DNA from: Clostridium sp. CAG:678
GTDB taxonomy: Bacteria; Bacillota; Clostridia; Oscillospirales; Acutalibacteraceae
Length of the DNA: 64,000 nucleotides
Direction: 5' to 3'
Assembly: GCA_000431535.1 (NCBI GenBank)
Contig: HF991804.1
Coordinates: 16,215 to 80,214, forward strand
Part shown: positions 45,024-53,670 of the stretch, piece by piece
Position numbering within the stretch: position 1 is the first letter of the stretch
How the letters are laid out: the number at the start of each line of letters is the position of its first letter
Translations under genes and position numbers: made by a program
Notes under the pieces: generated by a model
The model's database searches: none
Told to the model about the DNA's origin: nothing
What the model saw: the letters and a program-made list of their open reading frames with translations, nothing else

Positions 45024-45647
45024 TCAGCCGCCGTAATTGCGGATCAGGGAAACCACTTTGCCCAAAACCGCCACTTCCTTTACAAGAATCGGCTCATATT
45101 CATCATTTTCCGGCTGCAGGCGGAAACCGCCTTTCTCTTTATAAAAACGCTTTACGGTTGCCTCATCGCCGATCAGCGCCACCACGATATCGCCGTTTTC
45201 CGCAACAGGCGTGCGGCGCACAATGATGATATCCCCATCCAGAATATGGGCGTTGATCATGGAATCGCCGCGCACGTGCAGGGCAAAGTATTCGCCGTTT
45301 CTGTCCACGGCGGCGGGGATGTATTCCTCAATCTGCTCCTGCGCCAGAATGGGCATGCCTGCCGTAACGGTGCCCAGCAGCGGCACGGAAACGGATCTTG
45401 CGCCGCCGCCCGTAAGGCGGATCGTGCGTTTCAGATTCGGGTCTCTTTCTATGTAACCGGCTTTTTCAAGCGCGTTCAGGTTGTATTGAACCGTAGAGGT
45501 GGAGCGCAGGCCCACCGCCTCGCCGATCTCCCGCACGGACGGCGCCACGCCGCGCTCTTCGATCACGCGCTGGATGTAGTCTAACACCGCCTGCTGGGTC
45601 TTGTTGATCTTATTCAAAATGCTCACCGCCGTATGTTTTTTATGCAA
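45024..45647 (-). CDS. lexA: SOS repressor LexA
   Basis: Repressor-protease of the DNA damage response; about 207 residues. N-terminal winged helix (APSVREIGEAVGLRSTSTVQ), self-cleavage site Ala96-Gly97 in VTAGMPI, catalytic Ser129 in RGDSMINAHILDGD and Lys166 in ATVKRFYK. The start is uncertain: the longest frame opens with TTG 45647; GTG 45626 or TTG 45617 (with GGTGAG just upstream) are alternatives. Confidence 0.92.
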   Translation of the reverse strand: MHKKHTAVSILNKINKTQQAVLDYIQRVIEERGVAPSVREIGEAVGLRSTSTVQYNLNALEKAGYIERDPNLKRTIRLTGGGARSVSVPLLGTVTAGMPILAQEQIEEYIPAAVDRNGEYFALHVRGDSMINAHILDGDIIIVRRTPVAENGDIVVALIGDEATVKRFYKEKGGFRLQPENDEYEPILVKEVAVLGKVVSLIRNYGG

Positions 45648-45703
45648 AAGATTAAATCTATATTTTTAGTTAAAACTATTGTATCATAGGCGTTTTTAAA
45701 AGT

Positions 45704-45717
45704 CAAACATTTGTACT
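45704..45717. promoter_or_regulatory. Possible LexA/SOS box near lexA
   Basis: CAAACATTTGTACT, 57 bases upstream of lexA, resembles the Gram-positive box GAAC-N4-GTTC with one mismatch in each half. Weak match. Confidence 0.3.
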
Positions 45718-45742
45718 ATTTTAAAGGTTTTTAAAAAAAGTG

Positions 45743-45771
45743 TTGACAAAATCATCTCAATATAATATAAT
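45743..45771 (+). promoter_or_regulatory. Promoter of the tRNA pair
   Basis: TTGACA (45743-45748) and TATAAT (45766-45771), 17-base spacer, 31 bases before tRNA-Met. Consensus strength is typical for stable RNA. Confidence 0.85.
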
Positions 45772-45802
45772 CTACCTTGCTTGAAAACAGCTTTAGTTAT
45801 AT

Positions 45803-45879
45803 GGCTTTATAGCTCAGTCGGCTAGAGCATGCGGTTCATACCCGCAGTGTCACTGGTTCGAATCCAGTTAAAGCCACCA
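45803..45879 (+). tRNA. tRNA-Met (CAT), elongator-like
   Basis: Acceptor stem GGCTTTA/TAAAGCC, D arm AGCTCAGTCGGCTAGAGC, anticodon stem TGCGG/CCGCA with loop TTCATAC (anticodon CAT 45837-45839), T arm with GGTTCGAATCC, encoded CCA (45877-45879). The G1-C72 pair and lack of three G-C pairs next to the loop argue against an initiator. A lysidine-type Ile(CAT) cannot be fully excluded. Confidence 0.95.
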
Positions 45880-45881
45880 AC

Positions 45882-45956
45882 GGCCCGGTGGTCAAGAGGT
45901 TAAGACACCGCCCTTTCACGGCGGTAACACGAGTTCAATTCTCGTCCGGGTCACCA
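45882..45956 (+). tRNA. tRNA-Glu (TTC)
   Basis: Acceptor stem GGCCCGG/CCGGGTC, anticodon stem CCGCC/GGCGG, loop CTTTCAC with anticodon TTC (45915-45917), T arm GAGTTCAATTCTC and encoded CCA (45954-45956). It is 2 bases after tRNA-Met on the same transcript. Confidence 0.96.
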
Positions 45957-45961
45957 TATAT

Positions 45962-45993
45962 CCGCCAAAACGCAGGTTTTGGCGGTTTTTTGT
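45962..45993 (+). terminator. Terminator of the tRNA operon
   Basis: Perfect 10-bp stem CCGCCAAAAC/GTTTTGGCGG, loop GCAG, then TTTTTTG. Confidence 0.92.
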
Positions 45994-46109
45994 TACCTTT
46001 TTGGGTTTCAGGGCGTTTTGCAGAGCGCTTTGCCGGCGGTTTCATTTATAAAATCGTTTGGTGTGAACAAACTATTTTTATGTAAAGAAAATTGGAAAGG
46101 CGGTGCGCT

Positions 46110-47087
46110 ATGAAGATCAGGGTGTTCCTAACAGGCGGCACGATCGGCAGTGCGGTTAAAAACGGGGCTATATCGCCGTCCGGCTCTCCGGCGGAAAAAC
46201 TGGAGGCGGATTACAGGCGCCGCGGCGGCAGGGCAGAACTGGATTTTGTTTCGCCGTTTACGATCCTGAGCGAGGATCTTTGCGCGGATGATCTGAATAC
46301 GCTGACGGAAAGTGTGCGCCGTGCCTGTGAAAGCGGTTTTGAAAAGCTTATCATCTGCCACGGCACGGATACTTTGCAGTATTCCGCCGCCGCCGTGCTG
46401 TATGCGCTTGCCGGCAAACGCTGCACCGCTGTGTTTGTTTCCGCCGCCAAGCCGCTGGAGAGCAGCGAAACAAACGGCTTTGAAAATTTCTGCGCCGCCG
46501 CGGCGTTTCTTGAAAATACGGATATGCCCGGCGTGTTCGCCGCATATCAGAATGCCGGGCAGCCGGCAAGGATCCTGCCCGCCGCGCGCCTTGCCCTGCA
46601 CCCGGAGGGCGGCGACGCGCTGCATTGCCTAAACGGCGCCTGCGCCGCAGTGTATCAGAGCGGAAAGATTTATTCAGATCCGTCTTATCTGCCAGCGCAA
46701 AGCAGAAGCTTAGATTTCCCGGTGCGTTTTGAGACGTTTTCCGGTATAGAGGTCGTTACGGCGGTGCCGGGCAGCGCATATGCGCCGTGCGGCAAAAAGA
46801 TTCGCGCGGTTCTTTTTAAACCCTATCATTCCGGCACGCTGCATACGGCAGGCGCGGCGTTCCGTGCGTTCTGCCAAAACGCGAAAAGCAGGGGGATACC
46901 GCTGTTTGCGGCGGATATTCTGCCCGGCGCGCAGTATGCAACATCCCTTGCCTTTGCGGATCTTGGCATTATCCCGCTGGAGGGAGCGGCGTTTGCCGCA
47001 ACATATATCAAGATCTGGCTTGCGGCAGGCAAAAGCGGCGCGGCACTGGAAACTTTTGTGAAGACTTCTTACGCCGGCGAGATCTGA
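46110..47087 (+). CDS. Asparaginase/glutaminase family protein
   Basis: A 325-residue member of the asparaginase (type I/II) family. First active-site motif FLTGGTIGS, second HGTDTLQYSAAAV; the catalytic Thr residues of both motifs are present. It likely hydrolyses L-asparagine to aspartate and ammonia. C-terminal half is more divergent than typical. The start at 46110 has GGAAAGG upstream; the TTG at 46092 overlaps that site. Unusually GC-rich compared with neighbours (many GCC/GCG codons), which may be amino-acid bias (Ala-rich). Confidence 0.87.
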   Translation: MKIRVFLTGGTIGSAVKNGAISPSGSPAEKLEADYRRRGGRAELDFVSPFTILSEDLCADDLNTLTESVRRACESGFEKLIICHGTDTLQYSAAAVLYALAGKRCTAVFVSAAKPLESSETNGFENFCAAAAFLENTDMPGVFAAYQNAGQPARILPAARLALHPEGGDALHCLNGACAAVYQSGKIYSDPSYLPAQSRSLDFPVRFETFSGIEVVTAVPGSAYAPCGKKIRAVLFKPYHSGTLHTAGAAFRAFCQNAKSRGIPLFAADILPGAQYATSLAFADLGIIPLEGAAFAATYIKIWLAAGKSGAALETFVKTSYAGEI

Positions 47088-47237
47088 ATACGCGTCGTCC
47101 GGCAGTATCCCGTATTCCCGGCTGCGCAGTTGCCGGAGCGGATATTTTATTGCGATTTGGGCACAAAACAGCAAAATTTTATTGAGTTTGACAAAAAATT
47201 GACGAATAGCGGCGTGATTTTGGTGGAAAAATATGTA

Positions 47238-47266
47238 TTGATTTTGCCGTGCATATACTTTATAAT
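47238..47266 (+). promoter_or_regulatory. Promoter of pgk-tpiA-gpmI
   Basis: TTGATT (47238-47243) and TATAAT (47261-47266), 17-base spacer, 53 bases before the pgk start. Confidence 0.75.
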
Positions 47267-47319
47267 AATTGCGTAAAAAATTGTATATTAAATTCTTAAT
47301 GTTTGGAGAGGTAATTTAG

Positions 47320-48519
47320 ATGAACGCATTAAACAAAAAAACGATTGAGGATATTGACGTATCCGGAAAAAAAGTTCTTGTTCGCTGCGATTTCAACGTT
47401 CCGCTCAAGGACGGCGAGATCACCAATGACAAAAGAATTGTTGCGGCGCTCCCCACCATCAAATATCTGATCGAAAAGGGCGCAAAAGTGATCCTTTGCT
47501 CTCATCTGGGCAGACCTAAGGGAGAATACAAGCCCGAATTCAGCCTTGCACCCGTTGCAAAAAGGCTTTCAGAGTATCTTGGCAAAGAGGTAAAGCTTGC
47601 CGAGGATGAAACCGTTGTGGGCGAAAACGCCAAAACAATGGCTGCCGCTTTGCAGGATGGAGACGTTATGCTTCTTGAGAACGTGCGTTTCAGAAAAGAA
47701 GAAACCAAAAATGAAGAGAATTTCTCCAAAGAACTGGCTTCTCTTGCAGATATCTTTGTAAACGACGCTTTCGGCACGGCGCACAGAGCGCACTGCTCCA
47801 CCACCGGCGTTGCGGCGTATCTGCCGGCTGTTTGCGGCTATCTGATCCAAAAAGAGATCACCTTTATGGGCGGCGCGCTCTCCGATCCGAAAAGGCCGCT
47901 TGTTGCCATTCTCGGCGGCGCAAAAGTTTCCGATAAGATCGGCGTAATCACCAACCTGATTGATAAGTGCGATACGCTTATCGTCGGCGGCGGTATGGCA
48001 TATACCTTTATGAAATCACTCGGCCACCATATCGGCACTTCTCTTTTGGAGGAAGACCAGGTTGAGAATGCCGGCAAGATGATGGAAGAGGCAAAGGCTA
48101 AGGGCGTTAATTTCCTGATCCCGGTTGATAACAAAGTGGGCAAGGAATACGATGAAAATACAGAGGCTATGGTTGTAAACAGCGATGAGATCCCGGACGG
48201 CTGGATGGGTCTGGATATCGGCCCCAAAACGCAGCAGATGTTTGCGGATGCCATCAAAGGCGCCGGCACGGTAATTTGGAACGGACCGATGGGCGTTTCC
48301 GAGTGGGATAACTTTGCGCAGGGCACGATTGCAGTGGCAAAAGCCGTTGCGGATTCCGGCGCGATCTCCATTGTTGGCGGCGGTGATTCCGTTGCCGCTG
48401 TAACCAAGCTTGGTTTCAGTGATAAGATGAGCCATATCTCCACCGGCGGCGGCGCGTCCCTTGAATTCCTTGAGGGTAAGGAACTGCCCGGCATCGCCGC
48501 GCTTATGGATAAAGACTGA
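47320..48519 (+). CDS. pgk: Phosphoglycerate kinase
   Basis: Glycolytic kinase that makes ATP from 1,3-bisphosphoglycerate; 399 residues. Signatures: [60 protein letters not shown] and the C-terminal GGGDSVAAV with [13 protein letters not shown]. It heads a glycolytic operon with tpiA and gpmI. Ribosome site GGAGAGG at 47304-47310. Confidence 0.98.
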   Translation: MNALNKKTIEDIDVSGKKVLVRCDFNVPLKDGEITNDKRIVAALPTIKYLIEKGAKVILCSHLGRPKGEYKPEFSLAPVAKRLSEYLGKEVKLAEDETVVGENAKTMAAALQDGDVMLLENVRFRKEETKNEENFSKELASLADIFVNDAFGTAHRAHCSTTGVAAYLPAVCGYLIQKEITFMGGALSDPKRPLVAILGGAKVSDKIGVITNLIDKCDTLIVGGGMAYTFMKSLGHHIGTSLLEEDQVENAGKMMEEAKAKGVNFLIPVDNKVGKEYDENTEAMVVNSDEIPDGWMGLDIGPKTQQMFADAIKGAGTVIWNGPMGVSEWDNFAQGTIAVAKAVADSGAISIVGGGDSVAAVTKLGFSDKMSHISTGGGASLEFLEGKELPGIAALMDKD

Positions 48520-48582
48520 TTTAATATAGAACAGAGAAAAAACAGTAAAAATTGAATTTAAACAGATAAAAGAGGAATCATT

Positions 48583-49350
48583 ATGAACAAATCTCTTCGC
48601 AAGGCAGTGATTGCCGGAAACTGGAAAATGAACAATACCCCGTCTCAGACCACGGCGCTGATCAATGAAATGAAGCCGCTTGTGAAAGACGCGGACTGCG
48701 ATGTGATCATCTGCGCGCCGTTTGTGGATCTGCAAGCCGCGCTGGAGGCTGCAAAAGGCTCCAATATCATGATCGGCGCAGAAAACTGCCACTGGGCGGA
48801 AAGCGGCGCTTTCACGGGTGAAGTATCTGCCGTTATGCTTAAGGAAATGGGCGTTCCGTATGTAATCATCGGCCATTCCGAGCGCAGGCAGTATTTTGGT
48901 GAAACGGATGAAACCGTAAATAAAAGAGTCCGCGCCGCGCTGGATGCCGGCCTGAAAGTGATCCTTTGCGTAGGCGAGGTGCTGGAGCAGAGGGAACAGG
49001 GCGTTACCTTTGAGGTTGTGGGCATGCAGACGAAGATTGCGCTGCAGGGCGTAACAGCAGAGGAACTGAAAAATGTAATTATCGCTTACGAGCCTGTTTG
49101 GGCAATCGGCACCGGCAAAACGGCTACTGCTGATCAGGCAGACGAAGTAAACGGCTATATCCGTAAGGTGGTTGCGGAGCTTTACGGCAAAGACGCGGCA
49201 GACGCTTTCGTTGTTCAGTACGGCGGCTCTATGAACGCCAAGAACGCGGAGGAACTGCTTGCAAAAGAGAATGTGGACGGTGGGCTGATCGGCGGCGCGT
49301 CCCTGAAAGCGCAGGACTTTTCCGTTATCGTAAAAGCGGCGTCCAAATAA
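48583..49350 (+). CDS. tpiA: Triosephosphate isomerase
   Basis: Interconverts dihydroxyacetone phosphate and glyceraldehyde 3-phosphate; 255 residues. AGNWKMNNT (catalytic Asn/Lys), IIGHSERRQYFGE (catalytic His), AYEPVWAIGTGKTA (catalytic Glu) and VQYGGSMNAKNA, GGLIGGASL phosphate loops. 63 bases after pgk. Confidence 0.98.
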   Translation: MNKSLRKAVIAGNWKMNNTPSQTTALINEMKPLVKDADCDVIICAPFVDLQAALEAAKGSNIMIGAENCHWAESGAFTGEVSAVMLKEMGVPYVIIGHSERRQYFGETDETVNKRVRAALDAGLKVILCVGEVLEQREQGVTFEVVGMQTKIALQGVTAEELKNVIIAYEPVWAIGTGKTATADQADEVNGYIRKVVAELYGKDAADAFVVQYGGSMNAKNAEELLAKENVDGGLIGGASLKAQDFSVIVKAASK

Positions 49351-49355
49351 TTCAA

Positions 49356-49384
49356 AAAAAGCCCTCTTCCCGAGGGCTTTTCAT
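49356..49384 (+). terminator. Terminator after tpiA
   Basis: Stem AAAGCCCTC/GAGGGCTTT with a TTCCC loop, then TCAT. The U tract is short, so partial read-through into gpmI is likely. Confidence 0.78.
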
Positions 49385-49399
49385 ATATGAAGAATACCG

Positions 49400-49419
49400 G
49401 CGATGCCGCGCGGCATCGC
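49400..49419. repeat. Perfect 20-bp palindrome upstream of gpmI
   Basis: GCGATGCCGCGCGGCATCGC is fully self-complementary and lies between the tpiA terminator and the gpmI ribosome site. It could be a regulator site or an mRNA hairpin. Confidence 0.6.
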
Positions 49420-49468
49420 AAAGGATATGCAAAACACATTTCATCTCAGTTACAGGAGGAAGATACAG

Positions 49469-50998
49469 ATGAAAAAACCGGTTGTATTATGTATTATGGA
49501 CGGTTACGGAAAAAATGATTCGGATTACGGCAACGCCATCGCCATGGCAAAAAAACCGAATCTGGATAAACTGATGGCAGAATGCCCGATGACGTATATC
49601 GGCGCGTCCGGTCTTGACGTTGGCCTGCCGGACGGGCAGATGGGCAACAGCGAGGTCGGCCATACGAATATCGGCGCCGGCAGAATCGTTTATCAGCCGC
49701 TTACCAGAATCACGAAAGCGTTTGCGGACGGCGACGCCTATAAAAACGAAGTGCTTGTAAGCGCCATGGAAAACGCAAAGGGCAAGGCGCTCCACCTGAT
49801 CGGCCTTGTTTCTCCCGGCGGCGTGCACAGCCATACGGAGCATCTTTACGGCCTTATGGAAATGGCAAAAAAACACGGCGTGGAAAATGTGTATATCCAT
49901 GCCATTTTGGACGGACGTGACGTTCCCCCCGCCTCCGCGGCAGAGGATCTGGAAGTGCTTGAGGATAAGATCGCGCAGATCGGCGTCGGCAAGATCGCCA
50001 CGGTAACCGGCAGGTTTTATGCGATGGACCGGGATAATATCTGGGACAGAGTGGAAAAAGCCTATGCGGCGTTCGTTTACGGCGAGGGTATTCAGGCGGA
50101 CGATCCGGTCAAGGCGGTTCGCGCGTCTTATGAAACCATTGATGAGGACGGCAAACATCTTACAGATGAATTTGTGCTCCCAACCGTGATCGGCGGCAAA
50201 GAGGGCAGAGTGCAGGCGAACGACAGCGTGATCTTCTTTAACTTCCGCCCGGACAGAGCAAGGGAAATCACAAGGGCGTTTGTGGATCCCGATTTCACCG
50301 GCTTTGAAAGAAAGAACGGCTTTTTCCCGCTTAATTATGTTTGCATGACCCAGTATGATGAGGAAATGCCGAACGTAAGCGTTGCTTTCCCGCCGGAGAC
50401 CCTGAAAAACACCTTCGGCGAATATATCTCCAATCTTGGCAAGACCCAGCTTAGGATCGCGGAAACACAGAAGTACGCCCACGTTACCTTCTTCTTTAAC
50501 GGCGGCGAGGAAAAACAGTACCCCGGCGAGGACAGGATTCTGGTTGATTCCCCCAAGATCTCCACATTTGACCTTATGCCGGAAATGAGCGCGCCGGAGG
50601 TTTCCGAAAAACTCAATGCCGCGGTAAGAAGCGGAAAATATGACGCGATCATCGTAAACTTCGCAAACTGCGATATGGTTGGCCACACGGGGATCATCCC
50701 GGCTGCCGTCAAGGCGGTTGAAACGGTGGATTCCTGCGTAGGTTCGCTTGCGCAGGCTGTGAAAGAGATGGGTGGCGTGCTGTTCGTTACGGCAGACCAC
50801 GGCAATGCGGATAAGATGCTGGATGAAAACGGCGAGCCGTTTACGGCGCATACAACCAATCCGGTTCCGTTTATCGTGGTCAATTATCCGTGCAAGGTGC
50901 GTGACGGCGGCAGGCTTTGCGATATTGCGCCCACCATGCTGAAAGTGATGGGTCTGGAACAGCCCGCGGAGATGACGGGTGAATCCATTATTCTCTGA
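49469..50998 (+). CDS. gpmI: Phosphoglycerate mutase, cofactor-independent
   Basis: Manganese-dependent mutase between 3- and 2-phosphoglycerate; 509 residues. MKKPVVLCIMDGYGKN, phosphoserine motif GQMGNSEVGHTNIGAGR, DGRDVPP and the metal-binding FVTADHGNADKM with FTAHTTNPVPF. The start at 49469 follows AGGAGGA by 8 bases; the ATG at 49403 is inside the palindrome and rejected. Confidence 0.97.
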   Translation: MKKPVVLCIMDGYGKNDSDYGNAIAMAKKPNLDKLMAECPMTYIGASGLDVGLPDGQMGNSEVGHTNIGAGRIVYQPLTRITKAFADGDAYKNEVLVSAMENAKGKALHLIGLVSPGGVHSHTEHLYGLMEMAKKHGVENVYIHAILDGRDVPPASAAEDLEVLEDKIAQIGVGKIATVTGRFYAMDRDNIWDRVEKAYAAFVYGEGIQADDPVKAVRASYETIDEDGKHLTDEFVLPTVIGGKEGRVQANDSVIFFNFRPDRAREITRAFVDPDFTGFERKNGFFPLNYVCMTQYDEEMPNVSVAFPPETLKNTFGEYISNLGKTQLRIAETQKYAHVTFFFNGGEEKQYPGEDRILVDSPKISTFDLMPEMSAPEVSEKLNAAVRSGKYDAIIVNFANCDMVGHTGIIPAAVKAVETVDSCVGSLAQAVKEMGGVLFVTADHGNADKMLDENGEPFTAHTTNPVPFIVVNYPCKVRDGGRLCDIAPTMLKVMGLEQPAEMTGESIIL

Positions 50999-51185
50999 TC
51001 TGCCTGTAAACGGTCTGCTTTTATAGCGCCTGATTATGCCGGGAACGCAAATATTGCCTTAAAACGGACTGCTTTTTTAACCCGATTGTTTAACAAATAA
51101 TCAAAAGAGTTAAGATATTTTATAAACATTTCATAAACATTCAAGCTGATTGCAAAATCCAATAAAAGGTTATTCCATTGCAAGC

Positions 51186-51207
51186 GACAAATGTGGTACT
51201 ATTTGTC
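51186..51207. promoter_or_regulatory. Candidate operator before the small XRE gene
   Basis: Perfect inverted repeat GACAAAT/ATTTGTC with an 8-base spacer, 13 bases before the start codon. Placement over the ribosome/promoter region suits autorepression. Confidence 0.5.
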
Positions 51208-51220
51208 ACGGGGTGTTATT

Positions 51221-51559
51221 ATGAAAAAAATAGACAAGCAGGCTATACTCGGTCTGCGCATTATGCAGAGAAGAAAACAGCTCGGAATCAACCAAAGCGA
51301 ACTTGCGGAGCAGATCGGTCTTAGCGAGCATCAGATCTCCAATATTGAAACCGGCAGAAGTTATCCGAGAATGAAAAGTTTTATTCGTATCTGCGAGATT
51401 CTTGAAGTAAATGCGGATTACTTCATTTCCGGCGCAATGAAAGATGAAATAGATGAAAATATCATTGATATGATCTCTTCGCTTTCTCAGGAAGAGCAAA
51501 AAACAGTTTGGAAATTGCTGGATGCTTATATTCACCGCAATGATGATTCAAGAGTTTAA
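51221..51559 (+). CDS. Small XRE-family regulator
   Basis: A 112-residue protein: helix-turn-helix at about residues 8-65 (QRRKQLGINQSELAEQIGLS, EHQISNIETGRSYPRM) and a helical tail. ATG 51221 is preceded by GGGGTG. No neighbour is obviously controlled by it. The 222-base gap on its left (50999-51220) shows no other gene. Confidence 0.85.
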   Translation: MKKIDKQAILGLRIMQRRKQLGINQSELAEQIGLSEHQISNIETGRSYPRMKSFIRICEILEVNADYFISGAMKDEIDENIIDMISSLSQEEQKTVWKLLDAYIHRNDDSRV

Positions 51560-51682
51560 AAGTTAAAAGATCCGGCGGCAGAACACCGTCGGATTTTTTA
51601 ATATCATAGTATGTGTATTCCATTTGGCGGCGCGCGCCCCGGCGGGGCGCCGCACAGCCGGTTCTGAAAAGGAGAGTGTAGT

Positions 51683-52147
51683 ATGATCTTTGATAAGGCG
51701 CAAAATATGGCGCAGTATTATGAGGGCGCGCCGCTGCTTGAAAAATGCGCGGAATTTATCCGGATATTTGAGGCGCAGAATCTGCCGGACGGCGCTTACG
51801 AAATAGACGGCGAGCGCGTGTTTGCGAATATTCAGTCTTACCGAACCGGCCCGCAGACGCCGGAAAGCCGCTTTGAGGCGCACAAAAAGTATATTGACGT
51901 TCAGTATATCGTTTCCGGCATTGAAAAGATCCGCTGGGCAAAACTCGGCGATCTTACACAGGTGGAGGAACGGTATTCCAAGGGGCAGGATATCGCGTTT
52001 TACACGGGGGATTCCAGATTTGATTTTGTGCTTACCAAAGGCACGTTTTTAATGCTCTATCCGCAGGATGCGCATATGCCCGGCATCAGCGATGAAAAAG
52101 ATGTAAACGTCAGAAAGATCGTTTTTAAGATCGCGGCAAACGGCTAA
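51683..52147 (+). CDS. YhcH/YjgK/YiaL (DUF386) family protein
   Basis: A 154-residue cupin-like DUF386 protein. Characteristic blocks: ERVFANIQSYRTGPQTPESR, FEAHKKYIDVQYIVSGIEKI and FLMLYPQDAHMPGI with metal-binding-type His/Glu. Relatives act on sialic acid or other sugar anomers; the substrate here is unknown. AGGAG 8 bases before the start. Its last 4 bases overlap the convergent LysR gene. Confidence 0.9.
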   Translation: MIFDKAQNMAQYYEGAPLLEKCAEFIRIFEAQNLPDGAYEIDGERVFANIQSYRTGPQTPESRFEAHKKYIDVQYIVSGIEKIRWAKLGDLTQVEERYSKGQDIAFYTGDSRFDFVLTKGTFLMLYPQDAHMPGISDEKDVNVRKIVFKIAANG

Positions 52148-53037
52148 AGGTTTTCCTTACCGCCCAGCATGCTGCGTGTGATCTCTATAAACCGCTTGAG
52201 CACCGGGTTTGCTTTTAAAGTGGAATAATATACACCGAAAGATACGGGGGAAGAGTCTGTTATGGGAATGTATTTCAGGCTCTCCTCTTTTTTCATGGGC
52301 AGATCCGGCTGCACGCAAAAGCACAGCCCCGCCTGCACAAGCGGTTTGGCGCATTCATAGTTGTCGCACAGATAGATCTGGCTCTGTTTCAAAACGGCGG
52401 ATGTGGCGGTTACCACTTTGTAGATCTCCGGAATATCCCGCTGCCGGGAGATCAGCGCAATGCTTTTTCCCTGCAGGTCGGCAATCTTCAGCGAATCGTA
52501 TTTGGCAAGTTCGCTGTTTTTGCTGCAAACGCAGCAAACGGGGCACTTTTTCAGCTCCTTATACAGAATCCGGTTGTGGGTAGGTGTGTCCGCCTTGTAA
52601 GAAAAGATCACGTCCACCATTTCATTTTCCGTAAGCACGTTTACCGGCATGAACGGCGCAATCTTCACAACCGGCCTGCACAAAGGCAGTTCCTCTGCAA
52701 TGCGCCGGAGCACGCGCGGCAAAACGCCGCACATCTGAATATCCCGGCAGGTAACGCCGAGCGGCAGCACTTCGGAAACGCTTTTTTCGCTGATTCTGGC
52801 TTTGGCGTTGCGCAGAATCTTCAGCGCGTCTGACGCGGGCCCCATAAAGCGGATCCCGTCCCTTGTCAGTTCCACGCTTTTGCTGGTGCGGTTAAACAGC
52901 TTTGTGCCCAGTTCCGCCTCCAGCGAATTGATCTGGTGGCTCACCGCCGGCTGGGTCATTCTCAGGTTTTCGGCAGCGCGCGAAAAATTCAAGCACGTGC
53001 AAACCTCCATAAAGCATTCTAACTGAACGGTATTCAT
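52144..53037 (-). CDS. LysR-family transcriptional regulator
   Basis: A 297-residue LysR protein: N-terminal helix-turn-helix (CLNFSRAAENLRMTQPAVSH, QINSLEAELGTKLFNRTSK) and a periplasmic-binding-like effector domain. The effector domain is Cys-rich (CPVCCVCSKNSEL, LCFCVQPDL), which could indicate metal or redox sensing. Targets unknown; the adjacent gene is convergent. Confidence 0.92.
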   Translation of the reverse strand: MNTVQLECFMEVCTCLNFSRAAENLRMTQPAVSHQINSLEAELGTKLFNRTSKSVELTRDGIRFMGPASDALKILRNAKARISEKSVSEVLPLGVTCRDIQMCGVLPRVLRRIAEELPLCRPVVKIAPFMPVNVLTENEMVDVIFSYKADTPTHNRILYKELKKCPVCCVCSKNSELAKYDSLKIADLQGKSIALISRQRDIPEIYKVVTATSAVLKQSQIYLCDNYECAKPLVQAGLCFCVQPDLPMKKEESLKYIPITDSSPVSFGVYYSTLKANPVLKRFIEITRSMLGGKENL

Positions 53038-53205
53038 AAAAGATCACCTGCTTGTTAATTATTTATCAATTGCATATTTATTAATAAAAGTCTTTTATAG
53101 ATAATAAACTATTTTTATTTGAAAATCAAGCGGATTTGTGATATATATTTATATGTAAGAATTGTTTGTGCGTTTATTGTAAGCGGGCAAACTTTTATAA
53201 AGAAG

Positions 53206-53670
53206 GTGGTATCAATTCAAACGAAACAGGAAATTATAAAGCTCAATAAGGATATATCCATATCTATAGATAAGTATATGGATGCCCGCACGGAGAAGTT
53301 CGGGCTTACCGCGGCGCAGGGAATCGTGCTCCTTTTTGTTGCGGAAAACGGGGGAATCCATGTTTCCGAACTGAAAAAATTTGTGGACACCTCTAAAAGC
53401 ACTGTTTCTGCCACGCTGAAAAGGCTTTGCGGCAAAGGGTTTGTTACTCTTGAACCCTTGGAGGATGATAACAGGCAAAAAAGGATTGTGCCCACCGAAA
53501 AAGCGCTTCGCGTTAAAAACAGCCTTTCGCGCGAATTTGCCGATATCTGTGAGGAATTGTTCGGCGAATTTTCGCAGGAAGAACTGAACTGCGTCTGCCG
53601 TTTTCAGAAAACGGTTGCGGAGAATGTGCGGCGCTGCTTTAAAAACTATATGGAAACGGAGGAAAAGTAG
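53206..53670 (+). CDS. MarR-family regulator of the ABC exporter
   Basis: About 154 residues; winged helix with LTAAQGIVLLFVAENGGIHV, VDTSKSTVSATLKRLCGKGF and wing LEPLEDDNRQKRIVPTEK. The start is uncertain. AAGGTGGT (53203-53210) looks like the ribosome site; a GTG at 53206 lies inside it and the only codon well spaced from it is ATT at 53215. The frame is open back to 53119, but upstream codons look non-coding. Its stop abuts the TTG start of the exporter. Confidence 0.82.
   Translation: MVSIQTKQEIIKLNKDISISIDKYMDARTEKFGLTAAQGIVLLFVAENGGIHVSELKKFVDTSKSTVSATLKRLCGKGFVTLEPLEDDNRQKRIVPTEKALRVKNSLSREFADICEELFGEFSQEELNCVCRFQKTVAENVRRCFKNYMETEEK

Noticed and set aside
46110-47087. Asparaginase-family gene as horizontally acquired because of high GC
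   Set aside because: The bias follows its high alanine content, and flanking promoter and ribosome-site style match the rest of the window.
49487-50851. 454-codon minus-strand frame opposite gpmI
   Set aside because: Shadow of the gpmI codon pattern; no ribosome site and no family match, while gpmI is unambiguous.
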